Source: Streptomyces sp. NBC_01439 (GTDB taxonomy: Bacteria; Actinomycetota; Actinomycetes; Streptomycetales; Streptomycetaceae). From it: a stretch of 64,000 nucleotides of DNA. The stretch covers positions 4,965,501 to 5,029,500 of the forward strand of contig NZ_CP109487.1 in assembly GCF_036227605.1 (NCBI RefSeq), written 5' to 3'. The first letter of the stretch is position 1. Every line of letters starts with the position of its first letter. Positions 10,265-17,593 of the stretch are shown here, in pieces. The notes under the pieces were generated by a model. The model was not told the origin of the DNA and did no database searches. It worked only from the letters and a program-made list of their open reading frames with translations. Made by a program: the position numbers and the translations under genes.

Positions 10265-10990
10265 TCAGGCTCGTTGAGCGTCCCGCAGCCGTTCCACCTG
10301 CCGACTTACCAGCTCAACGGGGAACGCCAGGATTTCCTTGCCCATGCTGAGCTCGGAGAACGTGGCGATGGTGTTTCCCGTGCGTACCACGATCAATTGC
10401 TCGTTGCGGTCTGCGGGGTACTCCGGCCCCAAGGGGATGATCTCCCGGAAGGCGACTGCCTCGTCGCCGACCTGCGGCGGTGCCTCCGTCTTCACCGTCG
10501 CCTCGAACTTCCCTGCGTAGCCCTCGCCCCGGTATGACCGGCAGGTGGCAAGGGCCTGCTTGAGCTGTGCGAAGAGCTGCTCGGCTTTGCCCTTCTCGTA
10601 GGAGGCGAGTGTTGAGCCGCCACCATCGATGCTCGTCTTCCAGTTGAAGGTCTGGAAGACGTGAGCGAATGAACCCGAACCCGAACGGGCGTCGATGAGC
10701 GGCTGGCAGGAGGGGTCGGATATGGGCGGGAAGGTGCGCCCGCTGCCTTCCGGCATCGGTTCGCGTACCTCGATGGGTTCGTCGGCCTGCGGGACTTCTC
10801 CGTCCTTAAAGGCGAGGGTCTTGAGCTGGGCCATCGTTAGGGGTGTGTCGGCGGCCTTGGTCGGCGGAGTGGCGGACGACACCCCAGCGGCGGCCTTCGG
10901 CTCCTGCGCCGGGGCACACCCTGACGTGAGGAGCAGGCCGATGACAGCTGCTACGGCTGAGGCCGCCAGTTGCGTCGTGCGGGCGTGCAT
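10265..10990 (-). CDS. Secreted lipoprotein of unknown function
   Basis: A 241-residue protein with a classic lipoprotein signal: MHARTTQLAASAVAAVIGLL, then a lipobox LTSGC with the lipidated Cys at about residue 26. An Ala/Pro-rich linker (about 27-48) leads into a soluble domain with three Cys (two are in ISDPSCQP and ATCRSYRG). It resembles the many Streptomyces surface lipoproteins with sensor-like extracellular domains, but I do not recognise the domain. The ATG has GGGGGGA upstream. It is convergent with thiC and lies between the thiC 3' end and its broken duplicate, so it may have arrived by insertion. Confidence 0.75.
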   Translation of the reverse strand: MHARTTQLAASAVAAVIGLLLTSGCAPAQEPKAAAGVSSATPPTKAADTPLTMAQLKTLAFKDGEVPQADEPIEVREPMPEGSGRTFPPISDPSCQPLIDARSGSGSFAHVFQTFNWKTSIDGGGSTLASYEKGKAEQLFAQLKQALATCRSYRGEGYAGKFEATVKTEAPPQVGDEAVAFREIIPLGPEYPADRNEQLIVVRTGNTIATFSELSMGKEILAFPVELVSRQVERLRDAQRA

Positions 10991-11372
10991 GAGTCCCCCC
11001 GGTGATGGTGCGGATGAGAGTTCGACGCCGACGCTAGTGGCAGGCGTAGCCCCGGGCCAGGCGTTTCCGATTACTGACCAGGGGGTTTCCTTTACGGATT
11101 GAGGCGGGAGAACCAGGCCGATCTGCGGACAGTTCCTTCCCCCGATGAAGATCTCGCAGGACAATTGCCGTGAGCACGGCGGCGACCTGAAGGCGCCGTG
11201 GGGGGAGCCGTCGGTCGGTCCCTCATCCAGGGCCCCTGGGCTCGCAGGTGCCGGAGGGGCGGGGGCGGCCCGGTTCGACGGTCTGCGGTCGGTCGCCCTC
11301 ACAGAGGCACCCCGTGCTCACCGGGCGGTCGTTCCGGTTGCTCCAGCCGACGATCTGGCCGGATCGCGATCG
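10991..11372. other. Intergenic region containing the thiC 3'-end duplicate
   Basis: No gene is evident in these 382 bases. They hold the promoter of the leftward lipoprotein gene and, at 11143-11220, a broken copy of the thiC 3' end and downstream region. The open frames crossing the stretch show no recognisable protein. Confidence 0.6.
11143..11220 (+). pseudogene. Remnant of a second thiC 3' end
   Basis: Bases 11143-11195 match the thiC coding region 10064-10116 at 50 of 53 positions; they encode [17 protein letters not shown] against [17 protein letters not shown] in ThiC. At a shared GGCG the match jumps to the thiC downstream region: 11192-11220 equals 10225-10253 exactly over 29 bases. 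Relative to thiC, 112 bp are missing between, so the frame and the terminator hairpin are both destroyed. The two copies flank the lipoprotein gene, as expected for an insertion or recombination scar. Confidence 0.85.
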
Positions 11373-11537
11373 TCAGCGCTTGCGGAGGAGCACGAGGAAG
11401 ACGAGTGCGGAAGTCGCGGCAGCGGCCGCCCACGGAGTGGGGCCGTCATCCCAAGTGGCGGCGGTCGCTGCCACGGTCAGTGCAGCGTTGAAGCCCGCAA
11501 GCCCCAGGACGGCCCCGGCCGTCCGCCCGTCTTCCAT
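11373..11537 (-). CDS. Small two-helix membrane protein
   Basis: A 54-residue protein: a short polar start (MEDGR), a hydrophobic segment (AGAVLGLAGFNAALTVAATA), a short loop (TWDDGPTPW) and a second segment ending in LVFLVLLRKR. The ATG at 11537 has GGGGA at good spacing, which favours it over more distant in-frame starts. Two TM hairpins of this size are common in Streptomyces, but no family is recognised. It is the only coding signal in a gene-poor stretch; nothing clear is seen in 11538-11788. Confidence 0.5.
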   Translation of the reverse strand: MEDGRTAGAVLGLAGFNAALTVAATAATWDDGPTPWAAAAATSALVFLVLLRKR

Positions 11538-11788
11538 CTGAGTCCCCTGCTGTGGTGGTTCACCGCTACGGTCGTAAATGACCATATGGACGAGATGGGG
11601 CCCTCTCAAGTGATGAACGGACCATAGTGATGGTTTCCGGACAGTCTGAGGCGGCCTTGCGATATCCGGGGGGCAGGTGACCGGACCGGTGGGGACGATG
11701 CACGGTGCACCGGCACCTCACCGGAGTTTCCGGGGGCGCCTCCTTACGGTCGGTGGCCGGTGCGAGGCGCTGGCGCCCCGCGCCGCGA

Positions 11789-12601
11789 TCACTCCGGTTC
11801 GTGTTCCGGGCCGCCGAAGTCCGGGCTGGTGAAGTCCGGAGGCGTGTAGCCGGGCCGGGGGCTCTCCGACGGGGATCCCGGGCTGGTGAAGTCGGGCCGG
11901 CTGTAACCCAGGTTGGGGATGCGGCCGGCCGCCGGGGTGCGGGGCGTGGGAAAGCCGGGGCCGGCGCTCGGATCGGCCAGTGCGTCCCGCAGGAAGGGCA
12001 TGATGCCGCGCTCCAGCAGGGCGTGCCGCCAGGCCTCGCGGGCCCGGGCGACCTCGTCGGGTATCGCCTCCGTTTCGTCCGCCGCCACCTCGGTCGCACT
12101 GTTGCGGACGGCCGTCACCAGCAGCCCGATCACGGCGAAGAGCAGAGCGGCCGCGGTGAGCCCGCCGAAGAGCCAGCCCGCCGTCAGCATGGTTTCGGCG
12201 AAGGCCGGTTCGGGCTCGATCATCTTCAGGATGTAGCCCACGAGCAGGAAGATCAGCATCGCGGTGCCCGCCAGTACGGGCGCGAGGACCGCGACCACGG
12301 CGCCGATGCCCGCACCTCCCCCGCCGTCCTGGGCGCCGTCCTCGTCCCCCGTCATGCCGGGCGGGGTCAGTACTCCGTCGCGTCGTTCCTCGCGGACCTT
12401 CACGTAGTGGTCGTACTCGGCGGCGGCCGCGGCCGCCAGTAGGGCGCTGGCCCCCTGTGCCATGGTGCGCAGCTGTTCGGCGTTCAGCCGTTCGCCGAGG
12501 GTGGCGAGTTCGGGCCGCTCGTGCGCGGCGCGCAGCGCCTCGTCGACGAGCCGATCGAACTCCGGTCGGTCTTCGGTCAGCAGGTGCGGAGCGCTGGTCA
12601 T
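11789..12601 (-). CDS. Membrane protein with Pro-rich C-terminal repeats
   Basis: A 270-residue protein. Residues 1-70 are soluble and helical (LLTEDRPEFDRLVDEALRAA). Two hydrophobic helices follow at about 98-125 and 138-163, then a cytoplasmic helix and a tail with repeated Pro/Ser motifs (YSRPDFTSPG, YTPPDFTSPDFGG). No known enzyme domain is seen. The start is taken at the second Met of MHM because the GGGGG ribosome site then has suitable spacing. It is followed on the same strand by the small two-helix protein. The function is unknown. Confidence 0.75.
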   Translation of the reverse strand: MTSAPHLLTEDRPEFDRLVDEALRAAHERPELATLGERLNAEQLRTMAQGASALLAAAAAAEYDHYVKVREERRDGVLTPPGMTGDEDGAQDGGGGAGIGAVVAVLAPVLAGTAMLIFLLVGYILKMIEPEPAFAETMLTAGWLFGGLTAAALLFAVIGLLVTAVRNSATEVAADETEAIPDEVARAREAWRHALLERGIMPFLRDALADPSAGPGFPTPRTPAAGRIPNLGYSRPDFTSPGSPSESPRPGYTPPDFTSPDFGGPEHEPE

Positions 12602-12679
12602 GTGCATCCCCCGATGCTCCGTAGAAGCCGGTATGCCCGCGTAGACCCGGGCACCGGCACAAACGGAGGAGAGCCTGCT

Positions 12680-12751
12680 ATGGATAGAGCGATGGTAGAG
12701 CGCCCACGCCACGCCGTGACAGGGGCTTTCCGGAAATACCCCTCTCCGTAA
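12680..12751 (+). CDS. Possible 23-residue peptide
   Basis: ATG at 12680 follows GGAGGA with a 9-base spacer, a strong Streptomyces ribosome site, and reads 23 codons (MDRAMVERPRHAVTGAFRKY, then PSP) to TAA. Nothing lies downstream on the same strand for it to lead. The good ribosome site is the only support. Confidence 0.2.
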   Translation: MDRAMVERPRHAVTGAFRKYPSP

Positions 12752-12755
12752 GCTC

Positions 12756-14024
12756 TCAGTCGCTCAGGGGAAGTTGTACGACGAGCAGTTTGCCCGCCAT
12801 CGTCACCCCGCCGTCCATCGCGATGGCGAGCCCGTCCGCATACACGTGCGGGCCGTCCACGGCCTCGGGGCCGCGTGACTCGTCGCCGTCCTCGGTGCCC
12901 ACTTCACCGAGCAGGTACGGGATGGGGCTGTGCCCGTGGACGACGCGGCTGCCGCCGTAGGTGTCGAGGAGTTCGCGGACGGCTGTCGGGCCGGTTTCCT
13001 CGTCGCGGAAGGCGAACCGCTTGGTGAACTTGCGGAAGAGGTCCCAGGTGATGTCGGCGTCACCGCGGTTGAGGAGCTCGTGGATGGTGTCGTTGACGTC
13101 CTCGATGGAGTCGCCGTAGTCGAGGTAGGCCGTGGTGTCGGAGTGCAGCAGTAGGTGGCCCTCCTCCAGGACGGCTGCGTCCAGGCGGGACATCCACTGC
13201 AGGTGGACGTCCTGCAGGCGTTCCATGTCGGTGCGCTGGCCGCCGTTGAGGAGCCAGGCGGCCTGGAAGGTGGCGGTGCCGGCGCCGGAGACGACCGGGG
13301 TGTCGCCGAACCGCTTGGCGCCGATGAGCAGGAGCTCGTGATTGCCCATCAGGGCCTTGCAGTAGCCGCCGGCGGCGGCGGCCTCGGCCGACAGTCTCAT
13401 GACGAGGTCGATGACGCCGATGCCGTCGGGGCCGCGGTCGGTGAAGTCGCCGAGGAACCAGAGCCGGGCGTTGCCGGCGGACCAGCGGCGCTCCGCGTCG
13501 ATCAGACCCTGGGCGTGGAGTTCGGTGACGAGCTCGTCGAGGTAGCCGTGGACGTCGCCGACCACGTAGAGGGGGCCGGGACCCGCCGCCTGTTCCTGGG
13601 GCACGTACTGGACCTGGACGGTGTCGCCGGGGCCACCGAGTGCGCCGCGGCCGATGACGGGTAGGTCCCGGTAGGTGGGGGTGTAGCCCTCCAGGTCGTC
13701 CTCGCCGGGCCCCCGGGGCGTCGCCTGAGCCGGTTCGGCATCGGGGCGCGCGTGGATGCGCGTGTCGGGGTACGGAGGCTGCTGTGCGGGCGCCTGCGGT
13801 GCGGCCGGGTGGGGTGTGGGCGCGTGCGGCGGGTAGCCGGGCTGCGGGGGCACGTTCGGCGTGGCGTCCTCGTAGTACGCCGGGTACTCGCCGTACACCG
13901 GGGGCTCTCCGGGCAGCCCGGTGGACGTGGTTACGGCGTACAGGGCGGGTTCGGTGACGGGAACCCGGAAGTCCCGCAGCGTGTCCGTCCGCATCGCGGG
14001 TCCCTGACCGGCCCCCTGAGTCAT
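12756..14024 (-). CDS. Metallophosphoesterase, Ser/Thr-phosphatase type
   Basis: A 422-residue protein. The first about 130 residues are Pro/Tyr-rich and low-complexity. A calcineurin-type phosphoesterase domain follows, with VVGDVHG (about 155), LGDFTDRG (about 195) and MGNHE (about 230) carrying the Asp, His and Asn metal ligands, and VVHGHSP near the C-terminus. It should be a two-metal phosphatase acting on phosphoproteins or small phosphoesters; the substrate is unknown. ATG at 14024 has GGAGGGG upstream. A hairpin in its leader (14062-14092) may affect expression. Confidence 0.9.
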   Translation of the reverse strand: MTQGAGQGPAMRTDTLRDFRVPVTEPALYAVTTSTGLPGEPPVYGEYPAYYEDATPNVPPQPGYPPHAPTPHPAAPQAPAQQPPYPDTRIHARPDAEPAQATPRGPGEDDLEGYTPTYRDLPVIGRGALGGPGDTVQVQYVPQEQAAGPGPLYVVGDVHGYLDELVTELHAQGLIDAERRWSAGNARLWFLGDFTDRGPDGIGVIDLVMRLSAEAAAAGGYCKALMGNHELLLIGAKRFGDTPVVSGAGTATFQAAWLLNGGQRTDMERLQDVHLQWMSRLDAAVLEEGHLLLHSDTTAYLDYGDSIEDVNDTIHELLNRGDADITWDLFRKFTKRFAFRDEETGPTAVRELLDTYGGSRVVHGHSPIPYLLGEVGTEDGDESRGPEAVDGPHVYADGLAIAMDGGVTMAGKLLVVQLPLSD

Positions 14025-14331
14025 CGACCCCTCCACCACCGTCGCGCTGCCGTACACCTGCGGACCCTCCTGACCTCCAGTGAGGAGGGTCCGTGATGTC
14101 GTGCGCCCATCATAGGAATGCGGCTCGCGCTCTGTGACGCACCAGGGGTGGTGAATCCTTTGCGGAGCCGATCGTTCCTACCGTTTTCTCCCGATATCGG
14201 CGTTGCGGAAATCCTCGGCCGGTCCTTGGTCGGTGCTCGGTCGGTCGTCGGATGGCCCTCGGACGGTCCGCGGACGGTCCGCGGACGGTCCGCGGGAGAC
14301 CCTTCGACGGGCCGACCGGACGGTCTGTCGG
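14025..14331. other. Intergenic region with leader hairpin and 11-bp tandem repeats
   Basis: A perfect 10-bp stem (14062-14071 with 14083-14092) lies about 38 bp upstream of the leftward metallophosphatase start. GGACGGTCCGC is repeated three times at 14261-14293, and each unit contains the dyad CGGAC-G-GTCCG. The repeats sit just past the stop of the leftward LacI-family gene and may act as its terminator. No gene is seen. Confidence 0.6.
14261..14293. repeat. Tandem 11-bp repeat, three copies
   Basis: Three exact head-to-tail copies of GGACGGTCCGC. Each unit and each junction is palindromic, so alternative hairpins can form. It is probably involved in ending the LacI-family transcript, which stops 38 bp upstream on the minus strand. 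Confidence 0.7.
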
Positions 14332-15447
14332 TCAGTCCTGGGCCGGCGAACGGGGCGGGCTGACGGTCGTGCGGGGCTGCCTGCGCTGCGAAGAGGTACG
14401 GATGATGAGTTCGGTCGGGACGACCTGTTCGACGGGGCGTCCGGTGTCCACTCCCTCGATCGCGTCGATGAGCAGCTGTACGACGGCGGTGCCGATGCGG
14501 CGGGGTTTGAGGGACAGGGTGGTGATGGGCGGCTCTGTGTTGGCGTAGACGGTGGACTCGCTGCAGCACACGAGCAGCAGGTCCTCGGGTACGCGCAGGC
14601 CGTAGCGGCGGGCGGCGGCGAGCAGATCGGTGCCGTTGGGGTCGAAGAGCCCGTAGACCGCGTCGGGCCGGTCGGGGCGGGCGAGGAGCCGGTCGGCGGC
14701 GACGGCGCCCGCGCACGGGTCGTGGGCGGGGTAGGACTCGTAGACGGGGTCCTGGCCGACGCGCTCGCACCAGCTGAGGTAGGCGGTGGTGGAGAGCCGG
14801 GTGTAGGTGTCGGTGGTGGTCCCGGTCAACAGGCCGATCCGGCGGGCACCGGCGGCGGCGAGGTGGTCCAGCAGGCCGAGTACGGCGGCCTCGTGGTCGT
14901 TGTCGACCCAGGCGGTGACGGGGAGGGAGCCTGCGGGGCGGCCGTCGGAGACCACGGGCAAGCCTTGGCGGACCAGTTCGGTGACGACGGGATCGTGGTC
15001 GGAGGGGTCGATGACGACGGTGCCGTCGAGGGCGACGTTGGACCACACGTCGTGGCGGGAGGTGGCGGGAAGGATGACCAGGGCGTAGCCGCGGGCGAGC
15101 GCGGCGGAGGTGGCGGCCCTGGCCATCTCGGCGAAGTAGGCGAATTCGGTGAAGGTGAAAGGTTCATCCCCGTACGTCGTCACGGTCAGGCCGATGAGGC
15201 CGGACTTGCCGGTACGGAGGGTGCGGGCGGCGGCCGACGGGCGGTAGCCCAGCCGGTCGGCCACTTCGCGAACGTGGCGGCGGGTGGCGTCGGGCAGCCG
15301 TCCCTTGCCATTGAGCGCGTCGGAGACGGTCGTGATGGAGACGCCCGCCGCGGCGGCCACGTCCCTGATGCCGGCCCGGCCCTGTCGGCCGGCGGCCCGC
15401 CGGGTGGTCTCGGTCCGGCTCACCTGATGCTTCCCTGCTGCTGTCAT
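14332..15447 (-). CDS. LacI-family transcriptional regulator
   Basis: A 371-residue LacI/GalR regulator. The helix-turn-helix and hinge are GIRDVAAAAGVSITTVSDAL, then NGKGRLPDATRRHV and LGYRPSAAARTL. A periplasmic-binding-protein-like effector domain follows (about 85-360). By position, next to the hisC paralogue and cydABCD, it matches the S. coelicolor regulator I recall as rstP, but I would not insist on that name. ATG at 15447 gives MTAAGKHQ; a GTG eight codons in (15423) has a better GGGAAG site. A near-palindrome with central CG at 15507-15520 fits an autoregulatory operator. Confidence 0.9.
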   Translation of the reverse strand: MTAAGKHQVSRTETTRRAAGRQGRAGIRDVAAAAGVSITTVSDALNGKGRLPDATRRHVREVADRLGYRPSAAARTLRTGKSGLIGLTVTTYGDEPFTFTEFAYFAEMARAATSAALARGYALVILPATSRHDVWSNVALDGTVVIDPSDHDPVVTELVRQGLPVVSDGRPAGSLPVTAWVDNDHEAAVLGLLDHLAAAGARRIGLLTGTTTDTYTRLSTTAYLSWCERVGQDPVYESYPAHDPCAGAVAADRLLARPDRPDAVYGLFDPNGTDLLAAARRYGLRVPEDLLLVCCSESTVYANTEPPITTLSLKPRRIGTAVVQLLIDAIEGVDTGRPVEQVVPTELIIRTSSQRRQPRTTVSPPRSPAQD

Positions 15448-15506
15448 GGCGAGCCGATAGTAGGGCTCGGTGGGGAGGGTGGTCTGGGTGCATATGCAGG
15501 CGTTGA

Positions 15507-15520
15507 CAGACACGTTTCTG
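15507..15520. promoter_or_regulatory. Candidate LacI-family operator
   Basis: CAGACACGTTTCTG is symmetric at 12 of 14 positions around a central CG, which is typical of LacI/GalR operators. It lies about 60 bp upstream of the LacI-family gene, so autoregulation is likely. Confidence 0.5.
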
Positions 15521-15679
15521 CATGGTTCGCCACCCACAATGACCTTGGAAATGAAGGTTTTTGGTCGCTGAGGGTGAGTGTGGGGCTTGTCGTCGGGTCC
15601 GGGCATGCCAAAACGATGTGATCTCTGGTCGTTCTCAACTCACCTGCACGAGGGATGCGCGCCACGGCGCAGGCCACCG

Positions 15680-15701
15680 GCGCACGCATATATGCGTGCG
15701 C
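15680..15701. promoter_or_regulatory. Perfect 22-bp palindrome
   Basis: GCGCACGCAT and its exact reverse complement meet around a central TA, giving an uninterrupted 22-bp dyad 108 bp upstream of the hisC-type gene. No loop is available, so an RNA hairpin is unlikely and a dimeric DNA-binding protein is the simplest reading. Confidence 0.6.
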
Positions 15702-15808
15702 TCCCCCGCATTTCTGGCGCCCCCATTCTCGGAACGGCGGAATCCTCATAAGGTGAGCAGTATTGAGTCGACGGCGACGTCGTACGGGACGGTCGAGGAG
15801 GACCTGCG

Positions 15809-16888
15809 GTGAGCGAGAAGAGCCCGAAGCTGCGCGCCGAGCTGGACGGCATTCCGACGTACAAGCCCGGCAAGCCGGCTGCCGCGGGAGGGCCTGTCGC
15901 GTACAAGCTGTCCTCGAACGAGAACCCGTACCCGCCGTTGTCGGGCGTGCTGGAGACGGCGGTCGCCGCGGCCGGGAACTTCAACCGGTACCCCGACATG
16001 GCCTGCACCGGCCTCGTGAACGAGCTCGCCGAGCGCTTCGGCGTGCCGGTCGAGCACATCGCCACGGGCACCGGCTCGGTCGGTGTGGCCCAGTCGCTGA
16101 TCCAGTCGACCGCCGGCCCGGGCGACGAGGTGATCTACGCCTGGCGCTCCTTCGAGGCGTACCCGATCATCACGCAGATCTCGGGCGCGACCTCGGTGCG
16201 GGTCCCGCTGACCGACGGCGACGTTCACGACCTGGACGCGATGGCCGCGGCGATCACCGACCGGACCCGGCTGATCTTCGTTTGCAACCCGAACAACCCC
16301 ACCGGCACGGCCGTGCGCCGCGCCGAGCTGGAGCGCTTCTTGGACCAGGTGCCCTCGGACGTCCTGGTGGTCCTGGACGAGGCGTACCGCGAGTTCGTGC
16401 GGGACGCGGACGTACCGGACGGCATCGAGCTCTACCGCGACCGTCCGAACGTCGCCGTGTTGCGTACGTTCTCCAAGGCGTACGGTCTGGCCGGCCTGCG
16501 GGTCGGCTTCGCAGTCGGGCACGAGCCGGTTGCGGCGGCGCTGCGCAAGACGGCGGTGCCCTTCGGCGTCAGCCAGCTCGCGCAGGACGCGGCGGTGGCT
16601 TCGCTGCGCGCCGAGGACGAGCTGATGGGCCGCGTCGGGGCGCTGGTGAGCGAGCGCACCCGGGTGCACGAGGCGCTGGTCGCCCAGGGCTGGACCGTTC
16701 CGGACACGCAGGCGAACTTCGTGTGGATGCGGCTGGGTGAGCGGACCGCCGAGTTCGCGGGTGCATGCGAGAAGGCCGGTGTGGTGGTCCGGCCCTTCGC
16801 GGGCGAGGGCCTGCGGGTCACGATCGGTGAGACCGAGGCGAACGACCTCTTCCTGCACACGGCCGAGGCGTTCTTCAAGGAGCTCTAG
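15809..16888 (+). CDS. hisC: Histidinol-phosphate/aromatic aminotransferase (HisC family)
   Basis: A 359-residue class-II aminotransferase of the HisC type. SSNENPYPP is the N-terminal substrate loop, and [11 protein letters not shown] and [10 protein letters not shown] carry the PLP-contacting Asn and Asp. [16 protein letters not shown] holds the PLP lysine. Streptomyces usually have another hisC in the his operon, so this copy may serve as an aromatic (phenylalanine) aminotransferase; a prephenate dehydratase gene lies 33 kb away. The GTG start has a GAGGAGG site. Specificity is inferred. Confidence 0.88.
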   Translation: MSEKSPKLRAELDGIPTYKPGKPAAAGGPVAYKLSSNENPYPPLSGVLETAVAAAGNFNRYPDMACTGLVNELAERFGVPVEHIATGTGSVGVAQSLIQSTAGPGDEVIYAWRSFEAYPIITQISGATSVRVPLTDGDVHDLDAMAAAITDRTRLIFVCNPNNPTGTAVRRAELERFLDQVPSDVLVVLDEAYREFVRDADVPDGIELYRDRPNVAVLRTFSKAYGLAGLRVGFAVGHEPVAAALRKTAVPFGVSQLAQDAAVASLRAEDELMGRVGALVSERTRVHEALVAQGWTVPDTQANFVWMRLGERTAEFAGACEKAGVVVRPFAGEGLRVTIGETEANDLFLHTAEAFFKEL

Positions 16889-17033
16889 GCGGTACGGAGC
16901 CCCGGGCGGCGAGCGGCCGGGGGTGATGAGGCACCGGGGGCGCTGGCGGGCCGGAGGCGGTGAGCGCACCCGGGCGGTTCCGGGGCGCCCGCCCGGCGGA
17001 GATGCTCGGCCGGCCGGAGCGTTTCGGGGTGGC

Positions 17034-17402
17034 TCAGGCGAGTTCCACGCGGATGGGATCGCCGTCGCGGACGGTGGACAGCAGGCGGGGGTCGCCGTCG
17101 AAGGCGCCGAGCACGTTGCACGGGCTCGCGAGGCGGCTCTCGCCCCCGCGTGAGATGGGCGTGGGGCCGTACGGGAGTGCGAGGGCGTCGCCCTCGGTCC
17201 AGAACGCGACCGTGCCCGGAGCGACGACCTGCTGGGCGTCGTCCTCCAGGGCGACGGAGATCCCGGTGTCGAAGTAGACCTCCTCGCCCCAGGTGTTGGC
17301 GGAGGCGGAAATCGGAAGGGCCTCGGCCAGCGCCTTGCTGGTCGGGGTCTCGTCGAGGGTTGCGGTGAGTTGGCCCGCAGGCCAGGAGATCCGTATCTGC
17401 AT
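17034..17402 (-). CDS. Cyclophilin-like fold protein
   Basis: A 122-residue protein resembling the TM1367/cyclophilin-like beta-barrel family (PF04126 or relatives). It starts with MQIRISWPAGQLTATLDETP, has a central NTWGEEVYFDTGISVALEDD, and a later PTPISRGGESRLASPCNVLG region. Function is unknown; members lack the proline-isomerase active site. It is convergent with the hisC paralogue and divergent from cydA, 191 bp away. Confidence 0.75.
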   Translation of the reverse strand: MQIRISWPAGQLTATLDETPTSKALAEALPISASANTWGEEVYFDTGISVALEDDAQQVVAPGTVAFWTEGDALALPYGPTPISRGGESRLASPCNVLGAFDGDPRLLSTVRDGDPIRVELA

Positions 17403-17477
17403 GAGCTGGATTCAACAATCTGTTGAATCAATTGGCTAGAGGGGTACCCCGCTCGAGAGTGGCTGAGAGTGGTGCGA

Positions 17478-17509
17478 CATAATGCTTGTGAATGTGAACG
17501 CGTTCACAA
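17478..17509 (+). promoter_or_regulatory. cydA promoter element with Rex operator (ROP)
   Basis: ATGTGAACGCGTTCACAA at 17492-17509 contains the perfect dyad TGTGAACG/CGTTCACA and matches the Streptomyces Rex operator (TTGTGAAC-type half-sites) at all but the first base. A CATAAT hexamer at 17478-17483 could be the -10 box, so Rex bound here would sit at about the start point. Rex represses cydABCD at low NADH/NAD+ in S. coelicolor. Confidence 0.9.
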
Positions 17510-17593
17510 GCGTGTCCTGCTTCCTCCCGATATGGAAGGAACCCGCCAGGCAGACTGCGGCTGTGACCACGGCGACGACAAGGAGAAGACGAC

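Larger units (their letters stand above)
15448..15808. other. Divergent regulatory region between LacI-family gene and hisC paralogue
   Basis: No gene is seen in these 361 bases. They contain a LacI-type dyad (15507-15520), a TGCATATGCA palindrome (15489-15498) and a perfect 22-bp palindrome (15680-15701). The AT content is higher than in the surrounding genes, as expected for promoters. Confidence 0.7.

Noticed and set aside
11145..11627. A 160-residue gene starting with ThiC-like MKISQD
   Set aside because: Only the first 17 residues match ThiC; the rest is an out-of-frame junction product, so it is treated as a pseudogene remnant.
10265..12601. An intact integrative element between thiC and the phosphatase
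   Set aside because: No integrase, excisionase, replication or transfer gene is present; only the duplicated thiC 3' end hints at a past insertion.
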